Positions 1-8,703 of a stretch of DNA of 64,000 bases are shown here, in pieces. How positions within the stretch are numbered: position 1 is the first letter of the stretch; the number at the start of each line of letters is the position of its first letter. The DNA is from Ndongobacter massiliensis (GTDB taxonomy: Bacteria; Bacillota; Clostridia; Tissierellales; Peptoniphilaceae), in contig NZ_LT635480.1 in NCBI RefSeq assembly GCF_900120375.1, positions 62,001 through 126,000 on the forward strand. The letters are read 5' to 3'. The translations under genes were made by a program, and so were the position numbers. A model generated the notes under the pieces. It was given only the letters and a program-made list of their open reading frames with translations. It was not told where the DNA came from and did no database searches.

Positions 1-447
1 GGCACGGATTATCCGGAACAGGTCACGTACCCGATGCTCGCCGAAGCATTGGAAAACGACGGCTGGGTGCCGCTTCAGGTCTTTGTCCCGGTGATGGAAT
101 CCATTGCGCAGGGTTTGGGGACGCAGCCGGTTTATCTGAAATTGGATTGGACGCAGATACGAAAAGCGGAAGAAAAATTGCCGGACAATCCGCAACCGGA
201 TGATCCTGAAAAACCGGGCGGTAAGCAACCGGGAAGCGTGACCCAGGAAAAAAAGCCGGGGACCTTGCCGCAAAAACCGAATGGGAACACCAAACGTCCA
301 AGCAATGGGAATTTGAACAACGGTAAGAAACCGACGCCGAAAACCGGGGATGTGGGAATTGTAGCCTCCGTCATTCTTATCGCATCGGCGACCGCCGGCT
401 TGTACGTCAGCCGCAAAGGGCGGAAAGACCCGAATGTCGAGCAATAG
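1..447 (+). CDS. C-terminal part of a sortase-anchored surface protein, probably NEAT-type haem binding (5' end outside window)
   Basis: The reading frame is open from base 1, so the gene starts upstream of the window; 148 residues are visible. The first ~50 residues (ending in YLKLDW) look like the last strands of a NEAT-like beta domain. Then comes a Pro/Lys/Gly/Asn-rich wall-spanning linker, the sortase motif TPKTG followed by D (bases 334-348), a hydrophobic segment, and a positively charged tail (SRKGRK). That is the usual order of a cell-wall sorting signal. The next genes encode Shp and a haem ABC transporter, so a haem-receptor role fits, but the NEAT assignment rests on a short stretch and is an inference. 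No sortase gene is in the window. A hairpin terminator follows the stop codon. Confidence 0.7.
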   Translation, partial: GTDYPEQVTYPMLAEALENDGWVPLQVFVPVMESIAQGLGTQPVYLKLDWTQIRKAEEKLPDNPQPDDPEKPGGKQPGSVTQEKKPGTLPQKPNGNTKRPSNGNLNNGKKPTPKTGDVGIVASVILIASATAGLYVSRKGRKDPNVEQ

Positions 448-494
448 AGACATTGCAGCCATTTCGGTTGTATTGGATAGCTGAAGAAGATACG

Positions 495-539
495 AAAAGC
501 GGCTTACGTTGACTGCAATAAGTCGGCGTAAGCCGTTTT
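495..539 (+). terminator. Rho-independent terminator or attenuator between surface protein gene and shp
   Basis: CGGCTTACG (500-508) pairs with CGTAAGCCG (527-535), with an additional inner GACT/AGTC pairing, followed by a short TTTT run. Because the U run is short and no clear promoter lies before shp, it may let part of the transcription through into the haem operon. Confidence 0.7.
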
Positions 540-581
540 CATCGGAAGATATGTAATAAAAGGGGAGGAATAAGGATTCAA

Positions 582-1562
582 ATGCGAAAAAAGAATCTTC
601 TTTGGGGCGTAGTATGTAGCCTCCTTGTTTCACTTTTTCTGCCGTGCCATGTCGGCGCGGCGTCGGGAACCGTGTATTCTTGTACCATCAATCGCTGCTA
701 TGCCCATCCGGTAACGGGAGTAATCGAGGATGCCGGCGGCGAAGCGGCTTTTACGACCGGACAAGGCATGGTCGAGGGCACAATTTACGATATCGGAATC
801 TTGGAAGAGACGACGGACGGGCAATACTATTTGACGATTCGAAAATCCTTGGAGGATTATACGACGAACCTCGTGTTTTATGTCCAGAATACCGGAGATT
901 CAGATTGGTACTCGATGGATGTGGCAACAACGGCAACAGGAACCGACAACAACGGTACGACGGGTGATTATCGGATCCAGCTGCCGAGCCCGGATGCCGT
1001 CATCCGCGGATCAATGTACGTCGAGCCGATGGGCCGCGATGTCGTTTTTTATCTCTATCCGAGCGATTATGTCGAGGGTAATGCCTATGGAATGGAGCAA
1101 ACCATCGTCAATTCGGCGGCACCGAACGAGCCGGAGGGAGCGGATGCCGGCGAAACGGGCGAAATCCAACAAAAGAAGAGCGCCGATCTGCCGAAGCCGG
1201 ATCCGTCAGTAACGCAAAAACAAGGGGCAGCGGATGCCGCATCGAACGGAGAAACAAATGCGCCGAAAGCGCCGGCACCTAGCAATGCCTCCGGCCCCAA
1301 ATCCTCCATTACGACCGAAAAAAGGCCGGATCTTACGCAAAGTCCGGGTGGCATTACCAACGTAGAAACGGACGGACGCGTTCGTGGGCTGACCCTTTCC
1401 GGGGAGTCCGAAGAAGAAGCAGCCACGCCGGAACCGGCGGGCGGCGCCTCGCCGTATGGCGTGATTTTCGCTACAGCGGCGGTAGTAGTTGTCGTTTTAT
1501 TGGTAGCGGCAGGTATTGTTTACTTTATGCGTAAGCATTGGAAACGTTGGGGGGATGCCTGA
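582..1562 (+). CDS. shp: Shp-family cell-surface haem-binding protein
   Basis: 326 residues: signal peptide (1-27), a Shp haem-binding domain (about 28-165), a long Pro/Ala/Glu-rich linker, a C-terminal membrane helix (about 293-316) and a basic tail, so it is membrane-anchored with the domain outside. The domain carries the family blocks HPVTGVIEDAGGE, GQGMVEGT and VEPMGR. In Streptococcus pyogenes Shp (from memory) haem iron is held by two methionines 87 residues apart; here M63 and M150 lie in the matching blocks, also 87 apart. Shp passes haem from surface receptors to the HtsA lipoprotein. The start is supported by a GGAGG/AAGGA ribosome site. Its stop codon overlaps the next start (TGATG). 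Confidence 0.9.
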   Translation: MRKKNLLWGVVCSLLVSLFLPCHVGAASGTVYSCTINRCYAHPVTGVIEDAGGEAAFTTGQGMVEGTIYDIGILEETTDGQYYLTIRKSLEDYTTNLVFYVQNTGDSDWYSMDVATTATGTDNNGTTGDYRIQLPSPDAVIRGSMYVEPMGRDVVFYLYPSDYVEGNAYGMEQTIVNSAAPNEPEGADAGETGEIQQKKSADLPKPDPSVTQKQGAADAASNGETNAPKAPAPSNASGPKSSITTEKRPDLTQSPGGITNVETDGRVRGLTLSGESEEEAATPEPAGGASPYGVIFATAAVVVVVLLVAAGIVYFMRKHWKRWGDA

Positions 1563-2674
1563 TGCAGAACCATCGGTCTGAATGCCCGATCGAAACAGGA
1601 GTTGACAACGTTACTGTGCGGAAGGGCATGCAATTTTTTCATCATTTTCAAAGGAGTCTTCTCTTTGTCTTTGCGTTGCTTATGTTGACCGCTTGCGTCA
1701 ACCAACATCCGGGCAAGTCGGATGCTCCGTCTCGCGAGAGCGGGAATACAGCGGAACAGAGCGCAGTGGAAAGTGCCGCGCAAAAAATCGAAGCGTTGGG
1801 GCGGCCGCCGCGGGTCATTGCGACATCGCCTTCGGCGAGTGTAATTTGTGATCGCTTGGAGATGGATCTTGTTGGAGTGTGTAAGAGTACGATTTCCAAA
1901 ATACCGGAGCGATACGATTCAGTAGAGCGGATCGGCATGCCCATGAGCCCTGACATGGAAAAGGTGGGCGCGTTGCACCCCGATTTTATCCTCAGTCCGG
2001 ACAGTCTGATTTCCGATTTGCGTCCAAAATATGAAGCGATTGGAGCCAACTATGCATTTTTGAACTTACGCAGTGTGCGCGGCATGTACGAGAGCATTCG
2101 TGAGCTTGGGATTATATTCGACCGAAAAGAACAGGCGGATCGCCTAATCGATGAATTTGAAACTTTTTATGCCGCCTACCAGGAAAAAAATGCCGGGAAG
2201 AAGAAGCCGCGCGTCTTAATTCTCATGGGCCTCCCGGGCAGTTATATCATTGCCACGGAACATTCCTATATCGGGAGTTTGGTTGAAATGGCCGGGGGAG
2301 AAAATGTGTATGCGGGCAGCAATCAAGAGTTTTTGAATGTAAATACAGAAGACATGAAGACAAAGGAGCCGGATATTATTTTACGTGCCGCACATGCGTT
2401 GCCCGATAATGTGATTCGCATGTTTGAAGAAGAATTTGAAAAAAATCCGATTTGGAAACATTTTACCGCGGTGCAAGAGGGGAAGGTTTACGATTTGACT
2501 TATGAACTGTTCGGCATGAGTGCAACTTTCCGTTATCCCGAGGCGTTAGCAGAGCTTCAGCCGATTTTCTACCCGGCAAGTCCAGAAGAGGAAGAAGCTG
2601 CCAAGAAAAAGAGTCAAGATGCTCAAAAGAAAGCGGAAGAGTTCAGCACCGAGGAGCGCCCGGCAGGCTATTAA
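1562..2674 (+). CDS. htsA: Haem ABC transporter substrate-binding lipoprotein (HtsA/IsdE type)
   Basis: Periplasmic-binding fold of the cobalamin/iron-siderophore class, about 370 residues. A hydrophobic segment ends in the lipobox LTAC, so the mature protein is a lipoprotein. Blocks VIATSPSASVICDRLEM, GMPMSPDMEKV and PDIILRAAHALP fit haem-binding members. The Met in GMPM and the His in RAAHALP are the likely axial ligands by analogy with HtsA/IsdE (inference). I chose ATG 1562, which overlaps the shp stop and has a G-rich ribosome site 7 nt upstream; this gives a long n-region. ATG 1628 would give a more typical 20-residue signal but has a poorly spaced ribosome site. The C-terminus has a charged Glu/Lys tail. 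Confidence 0.88.
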   Translation: MQNHRSECPIETGVDNVTVRKGMQFFHHFQRSLLFVFALLMLTACVNQHPGKSDAPSRESGNTAEQSAVESAAQKIEALGRPPRVIATSPSASVICDRLEMDLVGVCKSTISKIPERYDSVERIGMPMSPDMEKVGALHPDFILSPDSLISDLRPKYEAIGANYAFLNLRSVRGMYESIRELGIIFDRKEQADRLIDEFETFYAAYQEKNAGKKKPRVLILMGLPGSYIIATEHSYIGSLVEMAGGENVYAGSNQEFLNVNTEDMKTKEPDIILRAAHALPDNVIRMFEEEFEKNPIWKHFTAVQEGKVYDLTYELFGMSATFRYPEALAELQPIFYPASPEEEEAAKKKSQDAQKKAEEFSTEERPAGY

Positions 2675-2692
2675 AAAGGGAAAGGAGTGCGT

Positions 2693-3748
2693 ATGTCTGA
2701 AAAAATCAATGTCGAATCGATTTTGTCCGCGACGATGAAGACCGGGCAAAATCAAAAAAAACAAAAACACATTCGAGCTGTGGTTTCCTTTTTAAGTGTG
2801 ACTCTGCTGTTATTGGTTTTGTTTTTCTTTGCCATCAATGCCGGGAGTTTACAGCTGTCTTTTTCACAAATTTGGCGCGGACTCTTTGTGGCTTATGATA
2901 CCGATGTCGCAACGATCTATGATTTGCGTTTTCCGCGCATTGTCATTTCCATGGTGGCCGGTGCGGCCTTGGCTGTTTCAGGCGTGCTGTTTCAGGCCGT
3001 CTTAAAAAATCCGCTGGCGGATCCCGGCATTATCGGGATTTCCAGCGGAGCCAGCTTTACGGCGGTGTTGGTGCTGACTCTCTTCCCACAACTTTTCTTT
3101 GTTATCCCGCTCTTTTCTTTCGTCGGCGGATTATTTTCTTTTTTACTGATTTACCTGTTGGCATGGAAAGGCAGTTTACAACCAACGCGTATTCTTTTGA
3201 TTGGCATAGCCATACAGGCATTTTTTAGTGCGGCAGCCAGCTTTTTGAGCAGTATGACAGGGGGGAATCTCACGGGCGTAGCGTCCATTATCGAGGGAAA
3301 TATTACGCAGAAAACATGGGCCGACGTTCAGCTTCTGGTGCCGTATGCCGCCCTCGGTTTACTCGCGGCCCTGCTTTCGGCCAAGATGTGCAATCTTTTG
3401 CTCTTGGATGACCGAACGGCGCGCAGTATCGGGATTTCCGTAAATCATTGGCGCGTCGGTCTTTCTTTCGTCGCTGTTTTATTGGCGTCGATTTCTACGG
3501 CGGTGGTCGGTGTTGTAAGCTTTTTAGGCTTGATCGTGCCGCATATCGGGCGCCTTTTGGTGGGCAACAACCATAAGCTTTTGCTTCCATTTTCAGTACT
3601 GTTCGGGGCGACGCTCTTTTTATTGGCAGACACAGTCGGGCGCATGATTTTCATGCCGTTTGAAGTCAGCGCCGCGGTGATTATGAGTCTGTTAGGCGGG
3701 CCGTTTTTTGTATTTTTATTGCGGAGGTCTTCCTATCATGCGAAATGA
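2693..3748 (+). CDS. htsB: Haem ABC transporter permease (FecCD/HtsB type)
   Basis: 351-residue FecCD-family permease with about 9-10 membrane helices. Typical blocks are LRFPRIVISMVAGAALAVSG, NPLADPGIIGISSGA and the cytoplasmic coupling region VSFLGLIVPHIGRLLVG. It forms the membrane channel for haem delivered by the upstream lipoprotein. ATG 2693 is preferred over an in-frame GTG 6 nt earlier because AAAGGAG lies 5 nt before the ATG. The 3' end overlaps the ATPase gene by 11 nt, indicating translational coupling. Confidence 0.92.
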   Translation: MSEKINVESILSATMKTGQNQKKQKHIRAVVSFLSVTLLLLVLFFFAINAGSLQLSFSQIWRGLFVAYDTDVATIYDLRFPRIVISMVAGAALAVSGVLFQAVLKNPLADPGIIGISSGASFTAVLVLTLFPQLFFVIPLFSFVGGLFSFLLIYLLAWKGSLQPTRILLIGIAIQAFFSAAASFLSSMTGGNLTGVASIIEGNITQKTWADVQLLVPYAALGLLAALLSAKMCNLLLLDDRTARSIGISVNHWRVGLSFVAVLLASISTAVVGVVSFLGLIVPHIGRLLVGNNHKLLLPFSVLFGATLFLLADTVGRMIFMPFEVSAAVIMSLLGGPFFVFLLRRSSYHAK

Positions 3749-4556
3749 TGCCTTGTTTTCAGTCGAAGGACTCCATTTTTCCTATGGGAATCGTCCGGTG
3801 TTGCGCGGAGTCAATTTATCAATTGTACCGAATAAAATCACTACATTGCTGGGGGCAAATGGCTCGGGAAAGACGACCCTGTTTCGACTTATGACGCGAT
3901 CTCTGAGCCCCGAATCCGGGAAAATTATGCTCAAAGGGAAGAATTTGTCACAATACTCGATTCGCGCCTTATCCCAGCAGGTCGCCATCGTGCAGCAGCA
4001 GAATCACATCATTCCGGATTTAACAGTACATGACTTCGTGTCCTATGGCCGAACCCCTTATCAAACGCTTTTCTCCCGGAAAACGAAAAAAGATGAAGAG
4101 ATGATTGCCTGGGCTTTACAGGTGACCGATTTGGAAGCATTGGGCGAGCAGGAAATGGGCAAACTTTCCGGGGGACAACTGCAACGTGCGTGGATTGCCA
4201 TGGCCGTTGCACAAGGGACACAGATCCTATTCTTAGATGAGCCGACCACCTATTTGGATTTGAAATATCAAATCGAGATTTTGGAGTTGATTCAACGATT
4301 AAATCAAAACTATGGCCTGACCGTTATTATGGTGCTTCACGATGTCAACCAAGCGACAGTTTTTTCCGATCGCGTCATCGGATTGCGCGAGGGAAGCATC
4401 CTCTTTGACGGAGCACCGAACGAAATGATTTCCACGCGTTCATTGGAACAGTTGTACGGAATTTGCTTGGATATTATGTCCGTTGGAGAACGTAAGTACG
4501 TCATTGCTTCGAATCGGGGAAAACCGATTCGTCAGGTTTTGTTAAATTCGATGTGA
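3738..4556 (+). CDS. htsC: Haem ABC transporter ATP-binding protein (HtsC type)
   Basis: 272-residue ABC ATPase of the FecE/BtuD class: Walker A GANGSGKT (39-46), signature LSGGQLQRAW, Walker B ILFLDEPTTYLDL and switch His in VLHDVNQA. It powers haem import with the HtsB permease. The ATG at 3738 has GGAGGT 9 nt upstream; the frame is open further upstream only inside the permease gene. It is the last gene of the shp-htsABC unit; I see no clear terminator in the 73 nt before the next gene. Confidence 0.92.
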   Translation: MRNDALFSVEGLHFSYGNRPVLRGVNLSIVPNKITTLLGANGSGKTTLFRLMTRSLSPESGKIMLKGKNLSQYSIRALSQQVAIVQQQNHIIPDLTVHDFVSYGRTPYQTLFSRKTKKDEEMIAWALQVTDLEALGEQEMGKLSGGQLQRAWIAMAVAQGTQILFLDEPTTYLDLKYQIEILELIQRLNQNYGLTVIMVLHDVNQATVFSDRVIGLREGSILFDGAPNEMISTRSLEQLYGICLDIMSVGERKYVIASNRGKPIRQVLLNSM

Positions 4557-4629
4557 AAGTCAGGATTTTACATCGTTCGCGTTGTATTTTCTTTCCCTTT
4601 CCCGTACACTACAAGCGGAAAGGCGCATT

Positions 4630-6147
4630 ATGAAAAACAACCGGATTGTCCCATTGCTGAAAAGGCTTTGCAATGAAAATGAGTTTGTCTCCATACAGAC
4701 GCTGGCGGATCACCTTGGCGTCTCTTATGCGACGGCGCGGTCGGATCTTCAAAAACTGGCTCGCATTCTGCCGCTGAATACCGGTGTGGAACGCAAGCAG
4801 GGGCAGGGGGTACGGCTGTATGGCACCCCGGAGCAGATTTCCAAATTAAAGGCAAGCTTGCTGGGAGAAAATGTCTCCAGTTACAATACTCCGGAAAACC
4901 GAATTCTGTATATTTGTCTTCGCTTGCTGCTTGCGCAAAAACCCGTGCGCGTGCGAGAGTTGCGCCAGGAACTTTTTGTCAGCGGTTCAACGATACAAAC
5001 TGATCTTGGTGAAGTGGAGAAAATTTTTTACCACTATAAAATTCAAATTTCGAGGAAACAAAATTCACCTTTCCGCATAATCGGAACCGAACGACGGATT
5101 CGAAACTGCGCGATTGAGCTTTTGAAGCGGGATCCCTGCGTCAAAGATCTGATTGATCTATTAGTGGGGCATAGCGCGCTGGACAAAGATGTGTTTCCGA
5201 TTCCTTACTTGCCGCTTAATGTTGCCAGTATACAGGAGTTGATTGAGGCGTATTTATCCAACCCCACTTCATACTGGCATTCTATTCCGCTGCGCGCCTC
5301 GGTCTCCATTTTTATCGCCTTTCTTATAACCTGTTACCGCGCGACCCAGGGTTGCAAGTTGGTGTTGTCCGAAGAATTTGTTGCCTATTTGACGAAGCAA
5401 CCGCTATACGAAGAAGTGCAGGCGATTGTAGATGCCTTAAATCGAAAAATCGGTATTCGTTTGCCGGAAGCGGATCTTCGATTTTTACAAATTCATCTAT
5501 TAGCACAGCAATCCGACCTATCTGTGGCAAATAAAGAGCAGGTGGAAGCTCTTTATTACGCGAAAAAAATAATCCGGGAATGGAGCCGCACATTCGCCTT
5601 GGATTTGCATACGGCATACCTGGAAAATATTCTTGGTGATTACTTGCGCTCGGCGCTGATTCGTATTCGTCATGGTCTTCCGCTGTCCAATTCTTCGATT
5701 CAAATTGTACGGACGCAGTATCCGAAGCTATTTGAAAGATCCGTTCACTGCATTGAGAAGGCGACAAAAGAGCTGGATTTGGAGATTCCTCCGCTGGAGG
5801 GTGGCGGACTTACCTTGTTTTTGTTGGCTGCCTTGGAAAAAGAACAAAAACCGTTGCGTACTTTGCTTGTTTGTCATGTGGATCGAGGAGCACAAGAGTT
5901 ATTGAAAACCCGCATCCAATCGCATATTGCGGAAATTGAAATTAAACAGTCGTGCCGCTATGTTGATTTTGCCCGAATAACATTGACGGATACTGATCTG
6001 ATTGTCTCTACCTTACCTTTATATGTAGAGCGTGAAAAACCGATATATATCATACCACCCTATGTCGAAGAAGCCGATTTAATTCAATTGCGCGGTCTTG
6101 CCATGCGATTACAAAAAGAAAAATTTAGAAAAAGATTTCAACAATAA
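4630..6147 (+). CDS. BglG/LicR-type PRD transcriptional regulator
   Basis: 505 residues. Two N-terminal winged-helix segments (about 1-60 and 85-150, including the HTH in LADHLGVSYATARSDLQKL) make it a DNA-binding activator of the LicR/MtlR kind, not an RNA-binding antiterminator. PRD1 ends in EADLRFLQIHLLAQQS; PRD2 runs from LPLSNSSIQIV to LFLLAALEK; then a short EIIB-like domain (TLLVCHVDRGAQELL). In PRD2 the position usually held by a phosphorylatable His (in HFGAALE-like blocks) is not His here, so PTS control through that site may be lost. It sits directly before a PTS operon with its own promoter and probably regulates it. ATG 4630 is chosen over an upstream in-frame start because GGAAAGG precedes it. 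Confidence 0.85.
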   Translation: MKNNRIVPLLKRLCNENEFVSIQTLADHLGVSYATARSDLQKLARILPLNTGVERKQGQGVRLYGTPEQISKLKASLLGENVSSYNTPENRILYICLRLLLAQKPVRVRELRQELFVSGSTIQTDLGEVEKIFYHYKIQISRKQNSPFRIIGTERRIRNCAIELLKRDPCVKDLIDLLVGHSALDKDVFPIPYLPLNVASIQELIEAYLSNPTSYWHSIPLRASVSIFIAFLITCYRATQGCKLVLSEEFVAYLTKQPLYEEVQAIVDALNRKIGIRLPEADLRFLQIHLLAQQSDLSVANKEQVEALYYAKKIIREWSRTFALDLHTAYLENILGDYLRSALIRIRHGLPLSNSSIQIVRTQYPKLFERSVHCIEKATKELDLEIPPLEGGGLTLFLLAALEKEQKPLRTLLVCHVDRGAQELLKTRIQSHIAEIEIKQSCRYVDFARITLTDTDLIVSTLPLYVEREKPIYIIPPYVEEADLIQLRGLAMRLQKEKFRKRFQQ

Positions 6148-6187
6148 TTATAATATCGATAATATATAAAATATGCTTTATGATCCT

Positions 6188-6216
6188 TTGATTTCAGTGT
6201 TTGTTTACTATACTAT
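6188..6216 (+). promoter_or_regulatory. Sigma-A-type promoter of the PTS operon
   Basis: TTGATT (6188-6193), a 17-nt spacer and TACTAT (6211-6216) lie just before an AAAAGGAGG ribosome site and the epimerase start. The 40 nt upstream is very AT-rich with imperfect symmetry around ATCGAT, a possible site for the PRD regulator (inference). Confidence 0.75.
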
Positions 6217-6249
6217 AAAAATAGAAAACGACATAAAAAGGAGGATATT

Positions 6250-6966
6250 ATGAAGCATATTAAAATTGCTGCGGGTTTGGCACATGTAGATTACGGTCAT
6301 ATCGCCGATGTGGTAAAAGAAGTATCCGATGCCGGAGTCGATATTATTCATTCCGACGCCGCGGATATGCATGATTTGCAAAACATGAAACTCATGGGGG
6401 GACATCAGATCATCAGCGCGATTCGTCCCTACACCAAGTTGCCCATCGAGAATCACATTTACACGGTGTCCATGGACATTATGTATATTGATCAAATTAC
6501 CGAGGCGGGTGCGAATTACCTGATTCTCCCGGCGGAACATTTTATCGGGGCACAACTGGCCTATATTATTAACTGGTGCCGCGAAAGAAATCTCAAGGTG
6601 GGCTTGACCCTGGGTTGCTATACACCGCTGTGTTTTGTGGAGGAATCGATTTATGATATCGACCGCCTGCATATTGTCACGCACGGTGTTGACGAAACGG
6701 ACGGCAAGGATAACTGGGGATGGCGCAGAAGTGTCATTGATCTGGTGAAACGTGCTCGCAAGATGATCGACGAGAAGAATCCGGATTGTGAATTGGCGAT
6801 TGACGGCGGATTGCGTGCGAACAATATGGATCCGCTGATTGAAGCCTGCAGCCCGGATGTGATTGTTCTTTCTTCGGCAATTTTTAAGGATCCGGAAGGT
6901 TATACCGCAGGGGTCAAGCATTGCCGTGCAGCGATTGATGCGGCAGCGAAAAAATACGGTCTGTAA
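6250..6966 (+). CDS. Ribulose-phosphate 3-epimerase family protein (hexulose- or pentulose-phosphate epimerase)
   Basis: 238-residue TIM-barrel protein. The metal ligands expected of the family can be placed: H34 and D36 (IIHSDAADM), H69 (IENHI) and D185 (LAIDGGLRANN). The sequence departs from housekeeping Rpe (no SVNPGFGGQ block; a longer THGVDETDGKDNWGW region instead), which suggests a specialised sugar phosphate such as allulose- or tagatose-type 6-phosphate. First gene of the operon, with a strong ribosome site. The PTS genes downstream would supply its phosphosugar. The substrate is unknown. Confidence 0.8.
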   Translation: MKHIKIAAGLAHVDYGHIADVVKEVSDAGVDIIHSDAADMHDLQNMKLMGGHQIISAIRPYTKLPIENHIYTVSMDIMYIDQITEAGANYLILPAEHFIGAQLAYIINWCRERNLKVGLTLGCYTPLCFVEESIYDIDRLHIVTHGVDETDGKDNWGWRRSVIDLVKRARKMIDEKNPDCELAIDGGLRANNMDPLIEACSPDVIVLSSAIFKDPEGYTAGVKHCRAAIDAAAKKYGL

Positions 6967-6970
6967 TTCC

Positions 6971-7396
6971 ATGGGAATGAAAAAGTTACGTTTTATCGAT
7001 GACGAGGTGATTCTGCAAATTTTGCAGGATCTCCGCTCGATAGAAAAAAAGGCGGCCATCGAGATTTATTGCAATGGGAAAACGGCATTGCAATTCATCC
7101 CCGGTGCGATGAGTCCCGATAAGCAAAATTGGCTCCGGCGGAAACGGAATACCGTCCTGCATTTCGGCATGTCTACCATGGAGTTTCACAAGAAAATTCA
7201 AGGGGATGCGTCGTTGATTTCCGAGAAGTATGGGCTGGATGCCTCGGCGTATACGGTTGTCCCCGGAGCGATCCCTCTGGAGATGGAGTATGGCGGAGTC
7301 GTCGGATGTCTCGCGATTACCGGCCTTTCCCCGGAAGAGGATCACGCTTTAGCTGAGCGTCTTTTGCAAAACGCGATCGAGCGTCAATATGAATGA
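6971..7396 (+). CDS. UPF0303 / GlcG-HbpS-like (DUF336) family protein
   Basis: About 141 residues. It has the family order: IEIYCNGKTALQFIPGAMSPDKQNWLRRKRNTV, then a Tyr/Gly-rich middle, then GAIPLEMEYGGVVGCLAITGLSPEEDH near the C-terminus. Relatives of this fold bind haem or small ligands, but UPF0303 members have no settled function and often sit in sugar operons. ATG 6971 starts 5 nt after the epimerase stop and lacks a clear ribosome site; a second ATG at 6977 is possible. It overlaps the next gene by 8 nt, so it is translated as part of the operon. Confidence 0.75.
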   Translation: MGMKKLRFIDDEVILQILQDLRSIEKKAAIEIYCNGKTALQFIPGAMSPDKQNWLRRKRNTVLHFGMSTMEFHKKIQGDASLISEKYGLDASAYTVVPGAIPLEMEYGGVVGCLAITGLSPEEDHALAERLLQNAIERQYE

Positions 7397-8699
7397 TCGT
7401 TTCGTATGGAATGCGGAGAAATTTATTGCAGACCTTTCCCGTTTGGTGGAAATTCCAAGCATGCGGGACGAGGCTTCAGCGCGTGTCGGTGCACCTTTTG
7501 GGGAAGCTGTTCAGTGCGCGCTCGAGGAAGCCGTAAACATCGGAGAGGAACAGCAGCTGATTGCACATCGATACGACGGCTATGCGGTGGATCTGCGCAC
7601 CGGCGAAGGCGAGGATTACATCGGTGTCCTCTGTCATGCAGATGTTGTTCCGGCGGAACCGGCACAATGGATCAGCGATCCGTACCATCTGGCGCGGCGC
7701 GGAAATTTCCTTTACGGGCGCGGCGTCAATGACGATAAAGGTCCCTTGGTGCTGCTGATTCATGTGCTGTCACAGCTGAAGCGGAACCATTCGGATCTTC
7801 GACCGATTCGCTTGATAATCGGCGGTGCAGAGGAAACGACATGGGAGGGTGTGAAACACTATTTTTCCATGGAAAAGCAACCGATGGTCGCTTTTTCTCC
7901 AGATGGAGACTTTCCGATCGTCAATCATGAAAAAGGCACCCTGAAAGTACGTATTCACTTTCCGTATCGCGCGGATCCCGTTGTGGAATCATTAGAAAGC
8001 AAGGTGCAGGAGCTGTACACCTGCGAAGAAGTGCGATTGAAGATTTTCGGTGTGGAAAAGCCGCGCGTGTTCACCGGGAAGCGCGCTCTGTCACGCCACC
8101 CGGAGCGGGGAGAAAGTGCGTTGGTACCGATGCTGGAGACGGTGGAACCGCAGCCGGGAGACCGTTCGGAAGAATGGCAAAGTTCTTTTCAGCAACTCTG
8201 TCATTGCTTGCGCAAGTATTTTTCGCAAATTGAGGTGGAAAAGATTGGCGAAAAAGCATCCATTGAAAACGTGACAATCACGGTGTTATCCGCAAATCAC
8301 GGTGCAGGAAAGACATTTTTTGATGTGGATTTCCGCTACGAAACGGCAAAAAATGAGCAGGCATTGGTGCAGGATCTGCAAAAGATTTTAGCGGACTATA
8401 ATGCGACTGTGGAAGTATTGAAATTTATGCCTTTACTTTTTGTTCAGGAAAGTGATCCATTTCTCCAAAACTTGGTGCGGGCCTATGAGACGGTCACCGG
8501 AGAGCAGGCATATATGCTGAAAAAGGGAGGCGCATCGTATGCGCGTGCCTTGGAACGCGGCGTGTGTTTCGGACCCACCTTTCCCGGCGAGATTCCAAAC
8601 TCCCATTTGTCCGATGAAGTAATTTCGCTGGTGTCGTTTGAAAAAGCGGCGCATATTTACTACGAAGCATTAAAACAGTTGGCAGTAGAGAAGGAGTAA
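7389..8699 (+). CDS. M20-family metallopeptidase, PepV/Sapep-like dipeptidase
   Basis: 436 residues. Metal-binding pattern of the M20 family: H83 in GVLCHADVVP, D115 or D116 in GRGVNDDKGP, E148/E149 in GGAEETTWEG, an Asp in FSPDGDFP and a C-terminal His in IPNSHLSDE. The insert between the two catalytic halves matches the lid region of PepV-type Xaa-His or broad dipeptidases. Its place between sugar-handling genes in a PTS operon is unusual and suggests a substrate joining an amino acid or acyl-amide to a sugar (inference). Overlaps the preceding gene by 8 nt. Confidence 0.85.
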   Translation: MNDRFVWNAEKFIADLSRLVEIPSMRDEASARVGAPFGEAVQCALEEAVNIGEEQQLIAHRYDGYAVDLRTGEGEDYIGVLCHADVVPAEPAQWISDPYHLARRGNFLYGRGVNDDKGPLVLLIHVLSQLKRNHSDLRPIRLIIGGAEETTWEGVKHYFSMEKQPMVAFSPDGDFPIVNHEKGTLKVRIHFPYRADPVVESLESKVQELYTCEEVRLKIFGVEKPRVFTGKRALSRHPERGESALVPMLETVEPQPGDRSEEWQSSFQQLCHCLRKYFSQIEVEKIGEKASIENVTITVLSANHGAGKTFFDVDFRYETAKNEQALVQDLQKILADYNATVEVLKFMPLLFVQESDPFLQNLVRAYETVTGEQAYMLKKGGASYARALERGVCFGPTFPGEIPNSHLSDEVISLVSFEKAAHIYYEALKQLAVEKE

Positions 8700-8703
8700 A
8701 CCT

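Noticed and set aside
6208-7059. 283-codon minus-strand frame across the epimerase gene
   Set aside because: The epimerase has promoter, ribosome site and metal ligands; the antisense frame crosses its promoter and shows no family features.
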